A stretch of 64,000 nt of DNA from Closterium sp. Naga37s-1 (lineage: Eukaryota > Streptophyta > Zygnematophyceae > Desmidiales > Closteriaceae). Where the stretch lies: positions 124,001 to 188,000 of the forward strand of contig CANJKZ010000514.1 of the NCBI GenBank assembly GCA_947471745.1, given 5' to 3'. Each line of letters opens with the position of its first letter. The stretch's first letter is position 1. The translations under genes were made by a program, and so were the position numbers. The notes beneath the pieces are model-generated. The model did no database searches and was not told the origin of the DNA. It saw nothing but the letters and a program-made list of their open reading frames with translations. This document shows, one piece after another, positions 23,011 to 36,200 of the stretch.

Positions 23011-26000
23011 TCGCAAGCCACACCTGTCGTGAATTATTATTCAGTCAAATTCGCGAATTCGTTTCTTGGATCAATTTCGCATCTCAATGTCTGCAAATTG
23101 TCTTTGCGGGTCCATCTCGCGTTGCAGTTTCGCGTTTCGAATTCGTGACTCATTTGCGCGCATCAATTTCGCAAATCCATTTCGCAGGTCGATTTCTTGG
23201 CGCAGTGCTATTCGCGAGCGACTTATCTGAAGCTCGCGGATCAAGGGTGGCAAATCTCACCCTGCAGTGCGTCGGCTTCAGATAAGTACCTTCCCATCCC
23301 TGAACTCAAGTCATGCCCTCACATGCGCTTTCGTTGTTTCTCCTTCAAACTCTCGCCACTGATTGGGTCCCGCTTCACAAGCCACAGACCTTCTACTGCA
23401 GGTATCCCCCTCAGGTTCGGCCCCCTCAGTTTCAAACCCCTCAGGTTCAGATCAGACACCCTTTTCTCCCTCAGGTGCATCCTTACAGCAGGTATCCCGT
23501 GAGCTCTGTGGCTTGTGTTGGCTGTGCCCCCACGGGTGACCCCTCCCCTCCACCGCCTTGCACCGTGCCTCCTCTCACCTTCCATTCGCCCTTCCTCCCC
23601 TCCCAGCGAACTCACTTCCCAGTGCTGCTCGTGTGCACTGCATGTGGAGGCAGGGGCGTGGGGGTCAACACCACCACCGCTCCACTCCCTCACCTTTCTG
23701 TTACTCACACTGCTGTCTCCTCGTTCCCTCCGCTCTTCTCTCCCGTGCAGACCTCTCGGCCTCAAGGAGCAGTGGCAGGCGGACGTGGGGCAGCAAGCGA
23801 GCAAGCACGCACGTGAGGCTGCATCAGCGTCACCCTCAGCACCTCGCGACACCACTTCTGCCCCTGCACGCAACCCCATCGTCAGCTAAGTGCTCTCTCC
23901 ACCTCGCATCCCGCATCACACCCCTTTCCATGCTTGCGCGTTTCCTTCATCCCGTCGTCCATCAAATTGGGGCCACTGCTGGCAGCACACGGTACAACCC
24001 ACACACCCCGCTCACTCTCAGGTAAAGCCCCCCCCAGGTGATGCCTTCAGGTATAGCCCTCTCTCACTGCAGGTAGCAACCAGCCCGTGGGTCTGTGGCT
24101 TGTGACTGTGTGTGCACCAGTGGCCCTCCTCCCGTTCTTGCTCCATCTCACGTTGCATGCATGCATCCTCTTTCCCACTGCTGCCTCCCTCTCACTGCTC
24201 TTCTATGCGCACCCTCCCCTCTTCCTTACCCTCCCCCCCGCTCCCGCCCACCCCCCTTCCCCCCCCTTCCGCCCAGCAGCGCTAGAGCCGAGCTACAGTG
24301 GGAGGGAGGTACACGCCAGGCCATGTCTTGCTCCTTCAACTGCCTCCTCCTCTCACGCCACCAGCTAAGTGTCTCTTCCTCCACTTCTCATTTGTGCAAT
24401 TCTGTTGCCAGTTTGCTCTTGCCAGTTCGTTCGTCCATCTTCTTGAAACCGTTCCACTGGTAGGGCCCGGCTCACATGCCACAGACCCCTCCACTTCAGG
24501 TATCTCCTCAGGTTCAGGTAGCCCCCTCAGGTGTAGTGCAGGTACCCCCTCAGGTGCAGGTACGCTCTTCAGGTTCCCTTGGCGTCTGTGGCGTGTGGTC
24601 GTGCCTCCATCAGTGGCCCCTCCTATCTTTCTGATTTCGCAGCTTCTGGTGTTTCCCTTGTGCTTGTGGCCATTCCATGCACGCTCACTGCTGCTCTGTG
24701 TCTGTGCCTTGCTGGTGGAGGGGAGGGGCGTGGGGTCAACACCGACGCTCCCTCGCGCCTCTCCCCTGTGGCCGTGCAGGGACGCACACGGGAGGCTGGG
24801 AGGAGAGCTGCTGGGAGGAGTCACCTGGTGGTGCTTCAGCTGCCTTCTGCTCGCTCTCACATGACCAGCTAAGTGCCCCTTCCTCCGCGCCCTCACCCTT
24901 GCCTGCCACATCATATCGTCTTGTCCTTTTCTGTCAGTTTGTTGGTCGCTTGTGCTTTCGCACTTCTCCTTGAATCAGTGCCACTGCTTGGGACCGGCCC
25001 ACATGCCACAGACCCCCTTACTTCAGGTATTTTTTCAGGTGCAGGTATCCCCCTCAGGTACTGCAGGTTCCCTTGGGGTCTGTGACTTGTGGCCGTGCTT
25101 CAATCAGTGGCCCCTCCTATCTTCCTGAACTGTCAGCTTCTGGTGTTTCCCTTGTGCTTCTGGCCATTCCATGCACGCTCACTGCTGCTCTGTGTCTGTG
25201 CCTTGCTGGTGGAGGGGAGGGGCGTGGAGTCAACACCGACGCTCCCTCACGCCTCTCCCCTGTGGCCGTGCAGGTGCACACACGGGAGGCTGGGAGGAGG
25301 GCTGCTGGGGAGTTGTCACCTGGTGGTGCTTCAGCTGCCCTGGTGCTTCTTCGACTGTCACCTGCTCTCACGCCACCAGCTAAGTGCCCTCCTCCGCGCC
25401 CTCTCCCTTGCCTGCCACCTCGTTTGCTGTCAATTTCTTGGCTGTTGGTGCTTTCACCCTTCTCCTTGAATCAGTGCCACTGGTAGGGCCCGACTCACAT
25501 GCCACAGACCCTCCTACGTCAGGTTTGCCCCTCATGTCTAGGTATCCCTCTCAGGTGCAGGTTTCCCTTTCAGGTATGCAGGTCCCCTTAGGGTCTGTTG
25601 CGTGTGGTCGTGCCTCCCCAGTGGCCCCTTCTTCCTTCCTCCACGCATGGCAGTGACTGCTCTCTGACTTGTGCTTGGGGCCTTTCCTTGCAATCCCACT
25701 CACCACTGCTCTCGCTGTGCATTTCTGGAGGGGAGGGGCGTGGGGTCAACACCGACGCTCCCTCACGCCTCTCCCCTGTGGCCGTGCAGGTAACCGTGGG
25801 GACGGGAGGGAGGCAGCGCTGCAGCAGATTGAAATCGACCCCGCGAGGGAGAGTATGGGGCTGGGCGTGGCCTCTCAAGGTACGTTACCTTCCTCCTTGC
25901 CGGTTCTTTCCCTCTGCACCCACTCTTTGCTGTGAAGTCTGTGAAATGCTTTTTCTCGCTCATCCTTCTCTATCCCTCTTGCCTGTCTTCACTCACTCGC

Positions 26001-26324
26001 CTCCTGCCCTCTCTCCGCTCTGCCCCCCCCCCGCCAGATCACTTGACGTGCAGCAGAGGAGGCTGAGTGGTGGGGACGGGAAGGAGGCAGCACTGCAGCG
26101 GATTGCAATCGCTGCCACGAGGGAGAGTATGGGGATGGGCGTGGCCTCTCAAGGTGAGCCCTTTGCCTGCTCTTCCGCACTGGACTCGCTTTCTGCTGGA
26201 AGCCTGTGAATGCTCATCCTTCTCGTTGCCCTTTCCTGTTTTTTCAAGCTTGCCCTTTCCATTCCTGTACTCAGTCGCCTCCTTGCCTCCGCTCCTCTCC
26301 TCCCCCTTCCAGATCACCCTGCAG

Positions 26325-26416
26325 GAGCAGCAGGAGGGGAGAGGAGGGAAAGGGAGGGGAGGGGAGGGGAAGGGAGTGGAGGGGAGGGGAGGGGAGGGGA
26401 GGGGAGGGGAGGGGAT
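26325..26416. repeat. GGGGA microsatellite
   Basis: Near-perfect (GGGGA)n with a few GGGAA and GGAGT interruptions. It has strong G-quadruplex potential on the + strand. Confidence 0.92.
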
Positions 26417-28694
26417 ATGAGACAGCAGGCCTCATTGGTTCTTCATCTGCCAGCTAAGTGCCTTCTCCCCCCTCACTGACTCGCTCGTTTTCGCATGTGC
26501 TTGCTACTGTGCTTTGTTTGCCCCTCAATATCTCGCCACTGGTTGGGGCCCGGTTCAGAAGCCACAGACCTTTCTTTTCTCCTGGTAAGCCCCTCAGGTT
26601 CAGCCCTCCCTAGGCCTTACAGCCCCCTCAGGTATTCCCCCTACTGCAGGTTTATCCCCTCAGGTTCCCTCTAGGTCTGTGGCTTGTGGCTGTGTCTCCA
26701 CCAGTGGCCCCTTCCCTCCTTGGCTTGTCCCATGTTTGAACCCTCTGTTGCCTGTCTAGCTTGCTCCCATGATTGCACACTAACTACCTCTATTTGTGTG
26801 TCACAGGTGGAGGGGAGGGGTGTGGGGTCAACACCGACGTTCCCTCACCTCGCGCCCCTCCCCTGGGGCCGTGCAGGTGGCAGTGGTGGGAGGGGAGGGG
26901 GGCAGCACACCACTCAGCTGGGATGGGATGGGAGAGTATTGGACCTGGGTCTCCTGAACAAGGTGAGCTGCTGTTTCCTCTTCCCTTCACTCGTGCGGCT
27001 GCTCGGTTTTCTCCCTATTCTCACTTCACTTTCTTGCTCCCTTTGTACCTTTACGCTTCTGCCTGCTCATCTCCCCATGCTCACAGCTGTCCCTTGCTCC
27101 CTGCACCCCTCCCGCCGCCTCCCTCGCAGCACCCAGTGCAACCGAGGCTGTAGCAGGGAGGAAGGGGGCAGCAGGAGGGTAGCAGGAGGGCAGCAGGAGG
27201 GCAGCAGGACGGCAGCAGGAGGGAGAGTATGGGGTGGGACATGGAGTGCACAAACAGCAAACCCAGCCCACCACAGCTAAGTACCCTCGCCGCCTCTCTA
27301 CTCCCAACCCTTGCGCTTGTGTTGCATTTCGTGTCTTACTTGCACCATGCACCATACACTTTTCCCTGCTGCGCTTTATCACACTCAAGGGACCTCCCTC
27401 CCCAAGGTAACAGGTACAATCTCTGGTAAAGCCTCAGGTATTTGATTCAGTGTGGTTCAGCTGGTACGAGGTCTCTTGGGTGTGCCACTGCAGCAGCAAT
27501 CCATTCACCCCCTGCACATCGTTCTTTCACTTTCTTCAGACTTCTCTCTCGCTTTACTCACTCGTCTATGTTTCTTTCCTCATTTCCCTTCCCACATCTC
27601 TGCTCCCCCTTCACACCTCCGTCCTCTTCCTCCCCATCTCCGTCCCCTCCTCCCTTCCTCTCTCTGTCCCACTCTGCAACCCTCTCCTCCCAGCAGCTCG
27701 CTCACACGGGAGTGGCAGTGGCGGGGGATATGGAGTGCACACGCAGCAGCTGCTCTCCACCCAACCTTCACACAGCTAAGTCCCTGTCCTGCTGTGCTTC
27801 TCCCAATTTCCCCTCTTGAGTTTGTTTGCTTTCCATGTTCATCCTTGCTGCGCCTTCGGTATCGCAAGCCTCTTGTTGAGCCAAGGCTTCAGGCCACAAT
27901 CCCTTTTTCTTGGGTAATCCTCCCCTGGTATAGCAGGTAACCCCCCCTTTGGTATACCCCACCCCCCTTGGTATGTGGCTTGTTGCTGAGGCTGAACCAG
28001 TGGCCCCCTCCCCTCTCGTTTTTCCTATTGCTTGTTGTGCATCCACCCTCCTCCTTCACCCCTTCGCCTCTCCACCAGTCACTCACTATTTCTCCGTGGG
28101 TCATTGCAGGTGGAGGGGAGGGGCGCGGGGGTCAACACCGCCACTACCCAGCACCCCTCCCCTTGTGGCCGTGCAGGTGGCAGTGGTGGGAGGGGAGGGG
28201 GGCAGCACTCCACTCGGCTGGGATGGGATGGGAGAGTATTGGGATGGGTCGCCTCAACAAGGTGAGTCTCTTTTCTCCTCCCTGCCAAAGCTGGTTTCGT
28301 GTCTGCTGTTACCTTCACTCATGCTGCTGCTTGGTCTTCTCACTGCTGTCCCTTCTCCCCTGTCTCCCTCCCACACCCCCCCTCTCAGCATTCTGCCAGC
28401 GCCCAGTGCATTGACGGATGTAGCAGGGCGGCAAGGGGGCAGCAGGAGGGCAGCAGGAGGGGAAGTATGTAGCTGGACAGTAGTGCAGGCAGCAGCTGCT
28501 CTCCATCGAAACCACCCACAGCTAAGTCCCTGCTCTACTGTTCTTCCCCTTATCTGCACTTTTTTGTTTTCATGTTGATCGTTTGCTGCATCTCTGGTTT
28601 TTTTCTCTCTTCAAACACAAGCCTCTAGTTTAGCCAAAGCTTCAAGTCACAGTCCCTTTTTCTCTGGTAAACCCCCCCTGGTACAGCCGGTATA

Positions 28695-28880
28695 CTCTCA
28701 GGTCAAACCCCCCTTTGGTATAAACCCCTTTTTGGTATCAACCCCCCTTTGGTATTAACCCCCCTGTGGTATTAACCCCCCTTTGATGTTAACGCCCCTT
28801 TGGTATTAACCCCCGTTTAGTATTAACCCCCCTTTGGTTAAAACCCCCCTCTGGTATAAACCCCCCTTTGGTATGTGGCT
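28695..28880. repeat. 18-bp repeat GGTATTAACCCCCCTTT
   Basis: About ten units with variants (GGTATAAA, GGTATCAA, GATGTTAACG). They fill the loop of the decayed hairpin cassette, where other cassettes hold CAGGT units. This is therefore a lineage-specific expansion inside one cassette. Confidence 0.88.
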
Positions 28881-29744
28881 TGTAGCTGAGGCTGCACCAG
28901 TGCCCCCCTCCCCTTTCTGATCGCTTCTCGAGCATGCATCCCTCTCCTTCACCCCCTCGCCTCTCCACCAGTCACTCACTATTTCTCCGTGGGCCATTGC
29001 AGGTGGAGGGGAGGGGCGTGCGACACCGCCACTTCCCACGCCTCTCCCCGGGTGGCCTTGCAGGTACTTACGGGGGATGGGAAGGAGGCAGCACTGCAGC
29101 GGACTCAAATGGTGCTGCTAGGGAGAGTATCGGGATGGGTTTGGCCCCTCAAGGTGCGTTACCTCACACCTCTCCCTCCCTCGAGTTCACTCACAGCAGT
29201 AGCTCTCTCTTCAATTCTGCATTCTCGTTTTTCTCCACTCAGGTGTTCTTCTGTTTGCCTGATTGTTTTTGTTCACGCCAACTCACCAGTTCCTCCTGCC
29301 CCTCCTCTCCTTTCCCTACCCTCCCTTCTCTGCCCCCTACCAGGTCACTTGGCTTCAAGAGAAGATAGCAGCAGAGGAAGCAGAGTAGCAGACCGGCAGA
29401 AGCAGTTGCAGCAGCAGAAGCAGCAGTGGGGGCTGGGGGGCTAGAGGGCAGCCTAGGTGTAGCTGTGGGGAGGTGCGGTATCAGGTGTGGTAGGTAACAG
29501 GTAAGGTATGGTAACAAGTGAGGTATGGTAGTCTGATCCCCTCCTCTTTCTCTTTCTTCCCCCTCTCCCTCACAGTCTGAGGGTGGGAGCACTGGAGCAG
29601 AGGAGCAAGGGCGGGAGAGTGGAGTCCACCCTCTCACTCACCTCCTCCTCGCTCCCTTTTCCCCACCCCTCCCAGCAGCACCGTGCCTGGATCACAGTGG
29701 AGTCCCGCCCTCCCCTAATCCCCCACTCCCCACTTCCCAGCAGC

Positions 29745-30225
29745 CTCACCATCATGGCGCTCTGCATGGCTCTGGTAGGTACAGGTAGGTAGGCATGGGG
29801 GTGAAGTGTGGGGTGGGTGGGGGGAAGCATGGGAGCAAGCAGGGAGTTCACTTCCTGAGGGGCAGCATTCTCAGGGGCTGTGCCTTGTGGGTTGGGGTGT
29901 GGAGGGTGGAATCTCCGCGGCACGGCACTCGGTGCTCAGGTTCCCAATCTGGCGTTTAAGGCTTAATGGACACCGTCAGAGCCGACCGGCCGGCGGCTCT
30001 GGTTCGCGTCAGCTCTAGCCACGTCAGGGGCGGGATTTGAGTCTTGGGCTGGAAGCGATTTTCCACTGCCACACCTCGCCCGACAAAGCACAACTTCTGC
30101 GGATGGTGTTTCCGAAAGGGGGTGGGCTGTCTGCTGCTCCTACTGCTGGCAGGTGAAGTTGGGGTGCTAACTTCCCTCTGTATCCTCCCTCTGTCACCTC
30201 TCTCTGTTCGCTTCCCTCTGTACCT
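29745..30225. repeat. Conserved block before the minisatellite, copy 2
   Basis: Counterpart of 18590-18962, differing by a handful of substitutions plus an insertion at about 29775-29890 that includes GGTAGGTACAGGTAGGTAGG. Confidence 0.75.
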
Positions 30226-33200
30226 TCCCTTGGTACCTTCCCTCAGTTCCTTCCCTCAGTTCCCTCCCTCAGTTCCTTCCCTCAGTTCCTTCCCTTAGTT
30301 CCCTCCCTCAGTTCCATCCCTCAGTTCCTTCCCTCAGTTCCTTCCCTCAGTTCCCTCCCTCAGTTCCCTCCCTCAGTTCCTTCCCTCAGTTCCCTCCCTC
30401 AGTTCCCTCCCTCAGTTCCTTCCCTCAGTTCCCTCCCTCAGTTCCCTCCCTCAGTTCCTTCCCTCAGTTCCTTCCCTCAGTTCCCTCCCTCAGTTCCTTC
30501 CCTCAGTTCCCTCCCTCAGTTCCCTCCCTCAGTTCCTTCCCTCAGTTCCTTCCGTCAGTTCCCTCCCTCAGTTCCTTAGTTCCCTCCCTCAGTTCCTTCC
30601 CTCAGTTCCTTCCCTCAGTTCCCTCCCTCAGTTCCCTCCCTCAGTTCCCTCCCTCAGTTCCTTCCCTCAGTTCCCTCCCTCAGTTCCTTCCCTCAGTTCC
30701 TTCCCTCAGTTCCTTCCCTCAGTTCCTTCCCTCAGTTCCCTCCCTCAGTTCCTTCCCTCAGTTCCCTCCCTCAGTTCCCTCCCTCAGTTCCTTCCCTCAG
30801 TTCCTTCCCTCAGTTCCCTCCCTCAGTTCCCTCCCTCAGTTCCCTCCCTCAGTTCCTTCCCTCAGTTCCTTCCCTCAGTTCCCTCCCTCAGTTCCCTCCC
30901 TCAGTTCCCTCCCTCAGTTCCCTCCCTCAGTTCCTTCCCTCAGTTCCTTCCCTCAGTTCCCTCCCTCAGTTCCTTCCCTCAGTTCCCTCCCTCAGTTCCC
31001 TCCCTCAGTTCCTTCCCTCAGTTCCCTCCCTCAGTTCCCTCCCTCAGTTCCTTCCCTCCTTCCCTCAGTTCCCTCCCACAGTTCCTTCCCTCAGTTCCCT
31101 CCCTCAGTTCCTTCCCTCAGTTCCTTCCCTCAGTTCCCTCCCTCAGTTCCTTACCTCAGTTCCCTCCCTCAGTTCCCTCCCTCAGTTCCCTCCCTCAGTT
31201 CCCTCCCTCAGTTCCTTCCCTCAGTTCCTTCCCTCAGTTCCCTCCCTCAGTTCCTTCCCTCAGTTCCCTCCCTCAGTTCCCTCCCTCAGTTCCCTCCCTC
31301 AGTTCCCTCCCTCAGTTCCTTCCCTCAGTTCCCTCCCTCAGTTCATTCCCTCAGTTCCTTCCCTCAGTTCCCTCCCTCAGTTCCTTCCCTCAGTTCCTTC
31401 CCTCAGTTCCCTCCCTCAGTTCCCTCCCTCAGTTCCCTCCCTCAGTTCCTTCCCTCAGTTCCCTCCCTCAGTTCCTTAGCTCCCTCCCTCAGTTCCTTCC
31501 CTCAGTTCCTTCCCTCAGTTCCCTCCCTCAGTTCCCTCCCTCAGTTCCCTCCCTCAGTTCCTTCCCTCAGTTCCCTTCCTCAGTTCCTTCCCTCAGTTCC
31601 TTCCCTCAGTTCCTTCCCTCAGTTCCTTCCCTCAGTTCCCTCCCTCAGTTCCTTCCCTCAGTTCCCTCCCTCAGTTCCCTCCCTCAGTTCCTTCCCTCAG
31701 TTCCTTCCCTCAGTTCCCTCCCTCAGTTCCCTCCCTCAGTTCCCTCCCTCAGTTCCTTCCCTCAGTTCCTTCCCTCAGTTCCCTCCCTCAGTTCCCTCCC
31801 TCAGTTCCCTCCCTCAGTTCCCTCCCTCAGTTCCCTCCCTCAGTTCCTTCCCTCAGTTCCCTCCCTCAGTTCCCTCCCTCAGTTCCCTCCCTCAGTTCCC
31901 TCCCTCAGTTCCCTCCCTCAGTTCCTTCCCTCAGTTCCCTCCCTGAGTTCCCTCCCTCGGTTCCCTCCCTCAGTTCCCTCCCTCAGTTCCTTCCCTCAGT
32001 TCCCTCCCTCAGTTCCTTCCCTCAGTTCCCTCCCTCAGTTCCTTCCCTCAGTTCCTTCCCTCAGTTCCCTCCCTCAGTTCCCTCCCTCAGTTCCCTCCCT
32101 CAGTTCCTTCCCTCAGTTCCTTTCCTCAGTTCCCTCCCTCAGTTCCTTCCCTCAGTTCCCTCCCTCAGTTCCCTCCCTCAGTTCCCTCCCTCAGTTCCCT
32201 CCCTCAGTTCCTTCCCTCAGTTCCTTCCCTCAGTTCCCTCCCTCAGTTCCTTCCCTCAGTTCCCTCCCTCAGTTCCCTCCCTCAGTTCCTTCCCTCAGTT
32301 CCCTCCCTCAGTTCCCTCCCTCAGTTCCTTCCCTCCTTCCCTCAGTTCCCTCCCTCAGTTCCTTCCCTCAGTTCCCTCCCTCAGTTCCTTCCCTCAGTTC
32401 CTTCCCTCAGTTCCCTCCCTCAGTTCCTTACCTCAGTTCCCTCCCTCAGTTCCCTCCCTCAGTTCCCTCCCTCAGTTCCCTCCCTCAGTTCCTTCCCTCA
32501 GTTCCTTCCCTCAGTTCCCTCCCTCAGTTCCTTCCCTCAGTTCCCTCCCTCAGTTCCCTCCCTCAGTTCCCTCCCTCAGTTCCCTCCCTCAGTTACCTCC
32601 CTCAGTTCCTTCCCTCAGTTACCTCCCTCAGTTCCTTCCCTCAGTTCCCTCCCTCAGTTCCTTCCCTCAGTTCCTTCCCTCAGTTCCCTCCCTCAGTTCC
32701 CTCCCTCAGTTCCCTCCCTCAGTTCCCTCCCTCAGTTCCTTCCCTCAGTTCCCTCCCTCAGTTCCTTCCCTCCTTCCCTCAGTTCCCTCCCTCAGTTCCT
32801 TCCCTCAGTTCCCTCCCTCAGTTCCTTCCCTCAGTTCCTTCCCTCAGTTCCCTCCCTCAGTTCCTTCCCTCAGTTCCTTCCCTCAGTTCCCTCCCTCAGT
32901 TCCCTCCCTCAGTTCCTTCCCTCAGTTCCCTCCCTCAGTTCCCTCCCTCAGTTCCTTCCCTCCTTCCCTCAGTTCCCTCCCTCAGTTCCTTCCCTCAGTT
33001 CCCTCCCTCAGTTCCTTCCCTCAGTTCCTTCCCTCAGTTCCCTCCCTCAGTTCCCTCCCTCAGTTCCCTCCCTCAGTTCCCTCCCTCAGTTCCTTCCCTC
33101 AGTTCCCTCCCTCAGTTCCTTCCCTCCTTCCCTCAGTTCCCTCCCTCAGTTCCTTCCCTCAGTTCCCTCCCTCAGTTCCTTCCCTCAGTTCCTTCCCTCA

Positions 33201-36200
33201 GTTCCCTCCCTCAGTTCCTTCCCTCCGTTCCCTCCCTCAGTTCCCTCCCTCAGTTCCCTCCCTCAGTTCCCTCCCTCAGTTCCCTCCCTCAGTTCCTTCC
33301 CTCAGTTCCCTCCCTGAGTTCCCTCCCTCAGTTCCCTCCCTCAGTTCCCTCCCTCAGTTCCTTCCCTCAGTTCCCTCCCTCAGTTCCTTCCCTCAGTTCC
33401 CTCCCTCAGTTCCTTCCCTCAGTTCCTTCCCTCAGTTCCCTCCCTCAGTTCCCTCCCTCAGTTCCCTCCCTCAGTTCCTTCCCTCAGTTCCTTCCCTCAG
33501 TTCCCTCCCTCAGTTCCTTCCCTCAGTTCCCTCCCTCAGTTCCCTCCCTCAGTTCCCTCCCTCAGTTCCTTCCCTCAGTTCCTTCCCTCAGTTCCCTCCC
33601 TCAGTTCCTTCCCTCAGTTCCTTCCCTCAGTTCCCTCCCTCAGTTCCTTCCCTCAGTTCCCTCCCTCAGTTCCCTCCCTCAGTTCCCTCCCTCAGTTCCC
33701 TCCCTCAGTTCCTTCCCTCAGTTCCCTCCCTCAGTTCCCTCCCTCAGTTCCCTCCCTCAGTTCCCTCCCTCAGTTCCCTCCCTCAGTTACCTCCCTCAGT
33801 TCCTTCCCTCAGTTACCTCCCTCAGTTCCTTCCCTCAGTTCCCTCCCTCAGTTCCTTCCCTCAGTTCCTTCCCTCAGTTCCCTCCCTCAGTTCCCTCCCT
33901 CAGTTCCCTCCCTCAGTTCCCTCCCTCAGTTCCTTCCCTCAGTTCCCTCCCTCAGTTCCTTCCCTCCTTCCCTCAGTTCCCTCCCTCAGTTCCTTCCCTC
34001 AGTTCCCTCCCTCAGTTCCTTCCCTCAGTTCCTTCCCTCAGTTCCCTCCCTCAGTTCCTTCCCTCAGTTCCTTCCCTCAGTTCCCTCCCTCAGTTCCCTC
34101 CCTCAGTTCCTTCCCTCAGTTCCCTCCCTCAGTTCCCTCCCTCAGTTCCTTCCCTCCTTCCCTCAGTTCCCTCCCTCAGTTCCTTCCCTCAGTTCCCTCC
34201 CTCAGTTCCTTCCCTCAGTTCCTTCCCTCAGTTCCCTCCCTCAGTTCCCTCCCTCAGTTCCCTCCCTCAGTTCCCTCCCTCAGTTCCTTCCCTCAGTTCC
34301 CTCCCTCAGTTCCTTCCCTCCTTCCCTCAGTTCCCTCCCTCAGTTCCTTCCCTCAGTTCCCTCCCTCAGTTCCTTCCCTCAGTTCCTTCCCTCAGTTCCC
34401 TCCCTCAGTTCCTTCCCTCCGTTCCCTCCCTCAGTTCCCTCCCTCAGTTCCCTCCCTCAGTTCCCTCCCTCAGTTCCCTCCCTCAGTTCCTTCCCTCAGT
34501 TCCCTCCCTGAGTTCCCTCCCTCAGTTCCCTCCCTCAGTTCCCTCCCTCAGTTCCTTCCCTCAGTTCCCTCCCTCAGTTCCTTCCCTCAGTTCCCTCCCT
34601 CAGTTCCTTCCCTCAGTTCCTTCCCTCAGTTCCCTCCCTCAGTTCCCTCCCTCAGTTCCCTCCCTCAGTTCCTTCCCTCAGTTCCTTCCCTCAGTTCCCT
34701 CCCTCAGTTCCTTCCCTCAGTTCCCTCCCTCAGTTCCCTCCCTCAGTTCCCTCCCTCAGTTCCTTCCCTCAGTTCCTTCCCTCAGTTCCCTCCCTCAGTT
34801 CCTTCCCTCAGTTCCTTCCCTCAGTTCCCTCCCTCAGTTCCTTCCCTCAGTTCCCTCCCTCAGTTCCCTCCCTCAGTTCCCTCCCTCAGTTCCCTCCCTC
34901 AGTTACCTCCCTCAGTTCCTTCCCTCAGTTACCTCCCTCAGTTCCTTCCCTCAGTTCCCTCCCTCAGTTCCTTCCCTCAGTTCCTTCCCTCAGTTCCCTC
35001 CCTCAGTTCCCTCCCTCAGTTCCCTCCCTCAGTTCCCTCCCTCAGTTCCTTCCCTCAGTTCCCTCCCTCAGTTCCTTCCCTCCTTCCCTCAGTTCCCTCC
35101 CTCAGTTCCTTCCCTCAGTTCCCTCCCTCAGTTCCTTCCCTCAGTTCCTTCCCTCAGTTCCCTCCCTCAGTTCCTTCCCTCAGTTCCTTCCCTCAGTTCC
35201 CTCCCTCAGTTCCCTCCCTCAGTTCCTTCCCTCAGTTCCCTCCCTCAGTTCCCTCCCTCAGTTCCTTCCCTCCTTCCCTCAGTTCCCTCCCTCAGTTCCT
35301 TCCCTCAGTTCCCTCCCTCAGTTCCTTCCCTCAGTTCCTTCCCTCAGTTCCCTCCCTCAGTTCCCTCCCTCAGTTCCCTCCCTCAGTTCCCTCCCTCAGT
35401 TCCTTCCCTCAGTTCCCTCCCTCAGTTCCTTCCCTCCTTCCCTCAGTTCCCTCCCTCAGTTCCTTCCCTCAGTTCCCTCCCTCAGTTCCTTCCCTCAGTT
35501 CCTTCCCTCAGTTCCCTCCCTCAGTTCCTTCCCTCCGTTCCCTCCCTCAGTTCCCTCCCTCAGTTCCCTCCCTCAGTTCCCTCCCTCAGTTCCCTCCCTC
35601 AGTTCCTTCCCTCAGTTCCCTCCCTGAGTTCCCTCCCTCAGTTCCCTCCCTCAGTTCCCTCCCTCAGTTCCTTCCCTCAGTTCCCTCCCTCAGTTCCTTC
35701 CCTCAGTTCCCTCCCTCAGTTCCTTCCCTCAGTTCCTTCCCTCAGTTCCCTCCCTCAGTTCCCTCCCTCAGTTCCCTCCCTCAGTTCCTTCCCTCAGTTC
35801 CTTCCCTCAGTTCCCTCCCTCAGTTCCTTCCCTCAGTTCCCTCCCTCAGTTCCCTCCCTCAGTTCCCTCCCTCAGTTCCCTCCCTCAGTTCCTTCCCTCA
35901 GTTCCTTCCCTCAGTTCCCTCCCTCAGTTCCTTCCCTCAGTTCCCTCCCTCAGTTCCCTCCCTCAGTTCCTTCCCTCAGTTCCCTCCCTCAGTTCCCTCC
36001 CTCAGTTCCTTCCCTCCTTCCCTCAGTTCCCTCCCTCAGTTCCTTCCCTCAGTTCCCTCCCTCAGTTCCTTCCCTCAGTTCCTTCCGTCAGTTCCCTCCC
36101 TCAGTTCCTTACCTCAGTTCCCTCCCTCAGTTCCCTCCCTCAGTTCCTTCCCTCAGTTCCTTCCCTCAGTTCCCTCCCTCAGTTCCTTCCCTCAGTTCCC

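Larger units (their letters stand above)
23370..29580. repeat. Module array with inverted-repeat hairpin cassettes, copy 2
   Basis: This holds the same module pieces as 13000-18340. The GGAGGGGAGGGGCGTGG piece recurs at about 24717, 25211, 25730, 26812, 28112 and 29005. The CAGCTAAGT piece recurs at about 23883, 24363, 24867, 25378, 26452, 27275, 27773 and 28519. Clear cassettes lie at 23376-23517, 24473-24597, 25000-25091, 25496-25606 and 26556-26688. A decayed one spans about 28640-28890. Around each, GCCACTGGT on the left and ACCAGTGGC on the right extend the inverted repeat outward. Confidence 0.75.
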
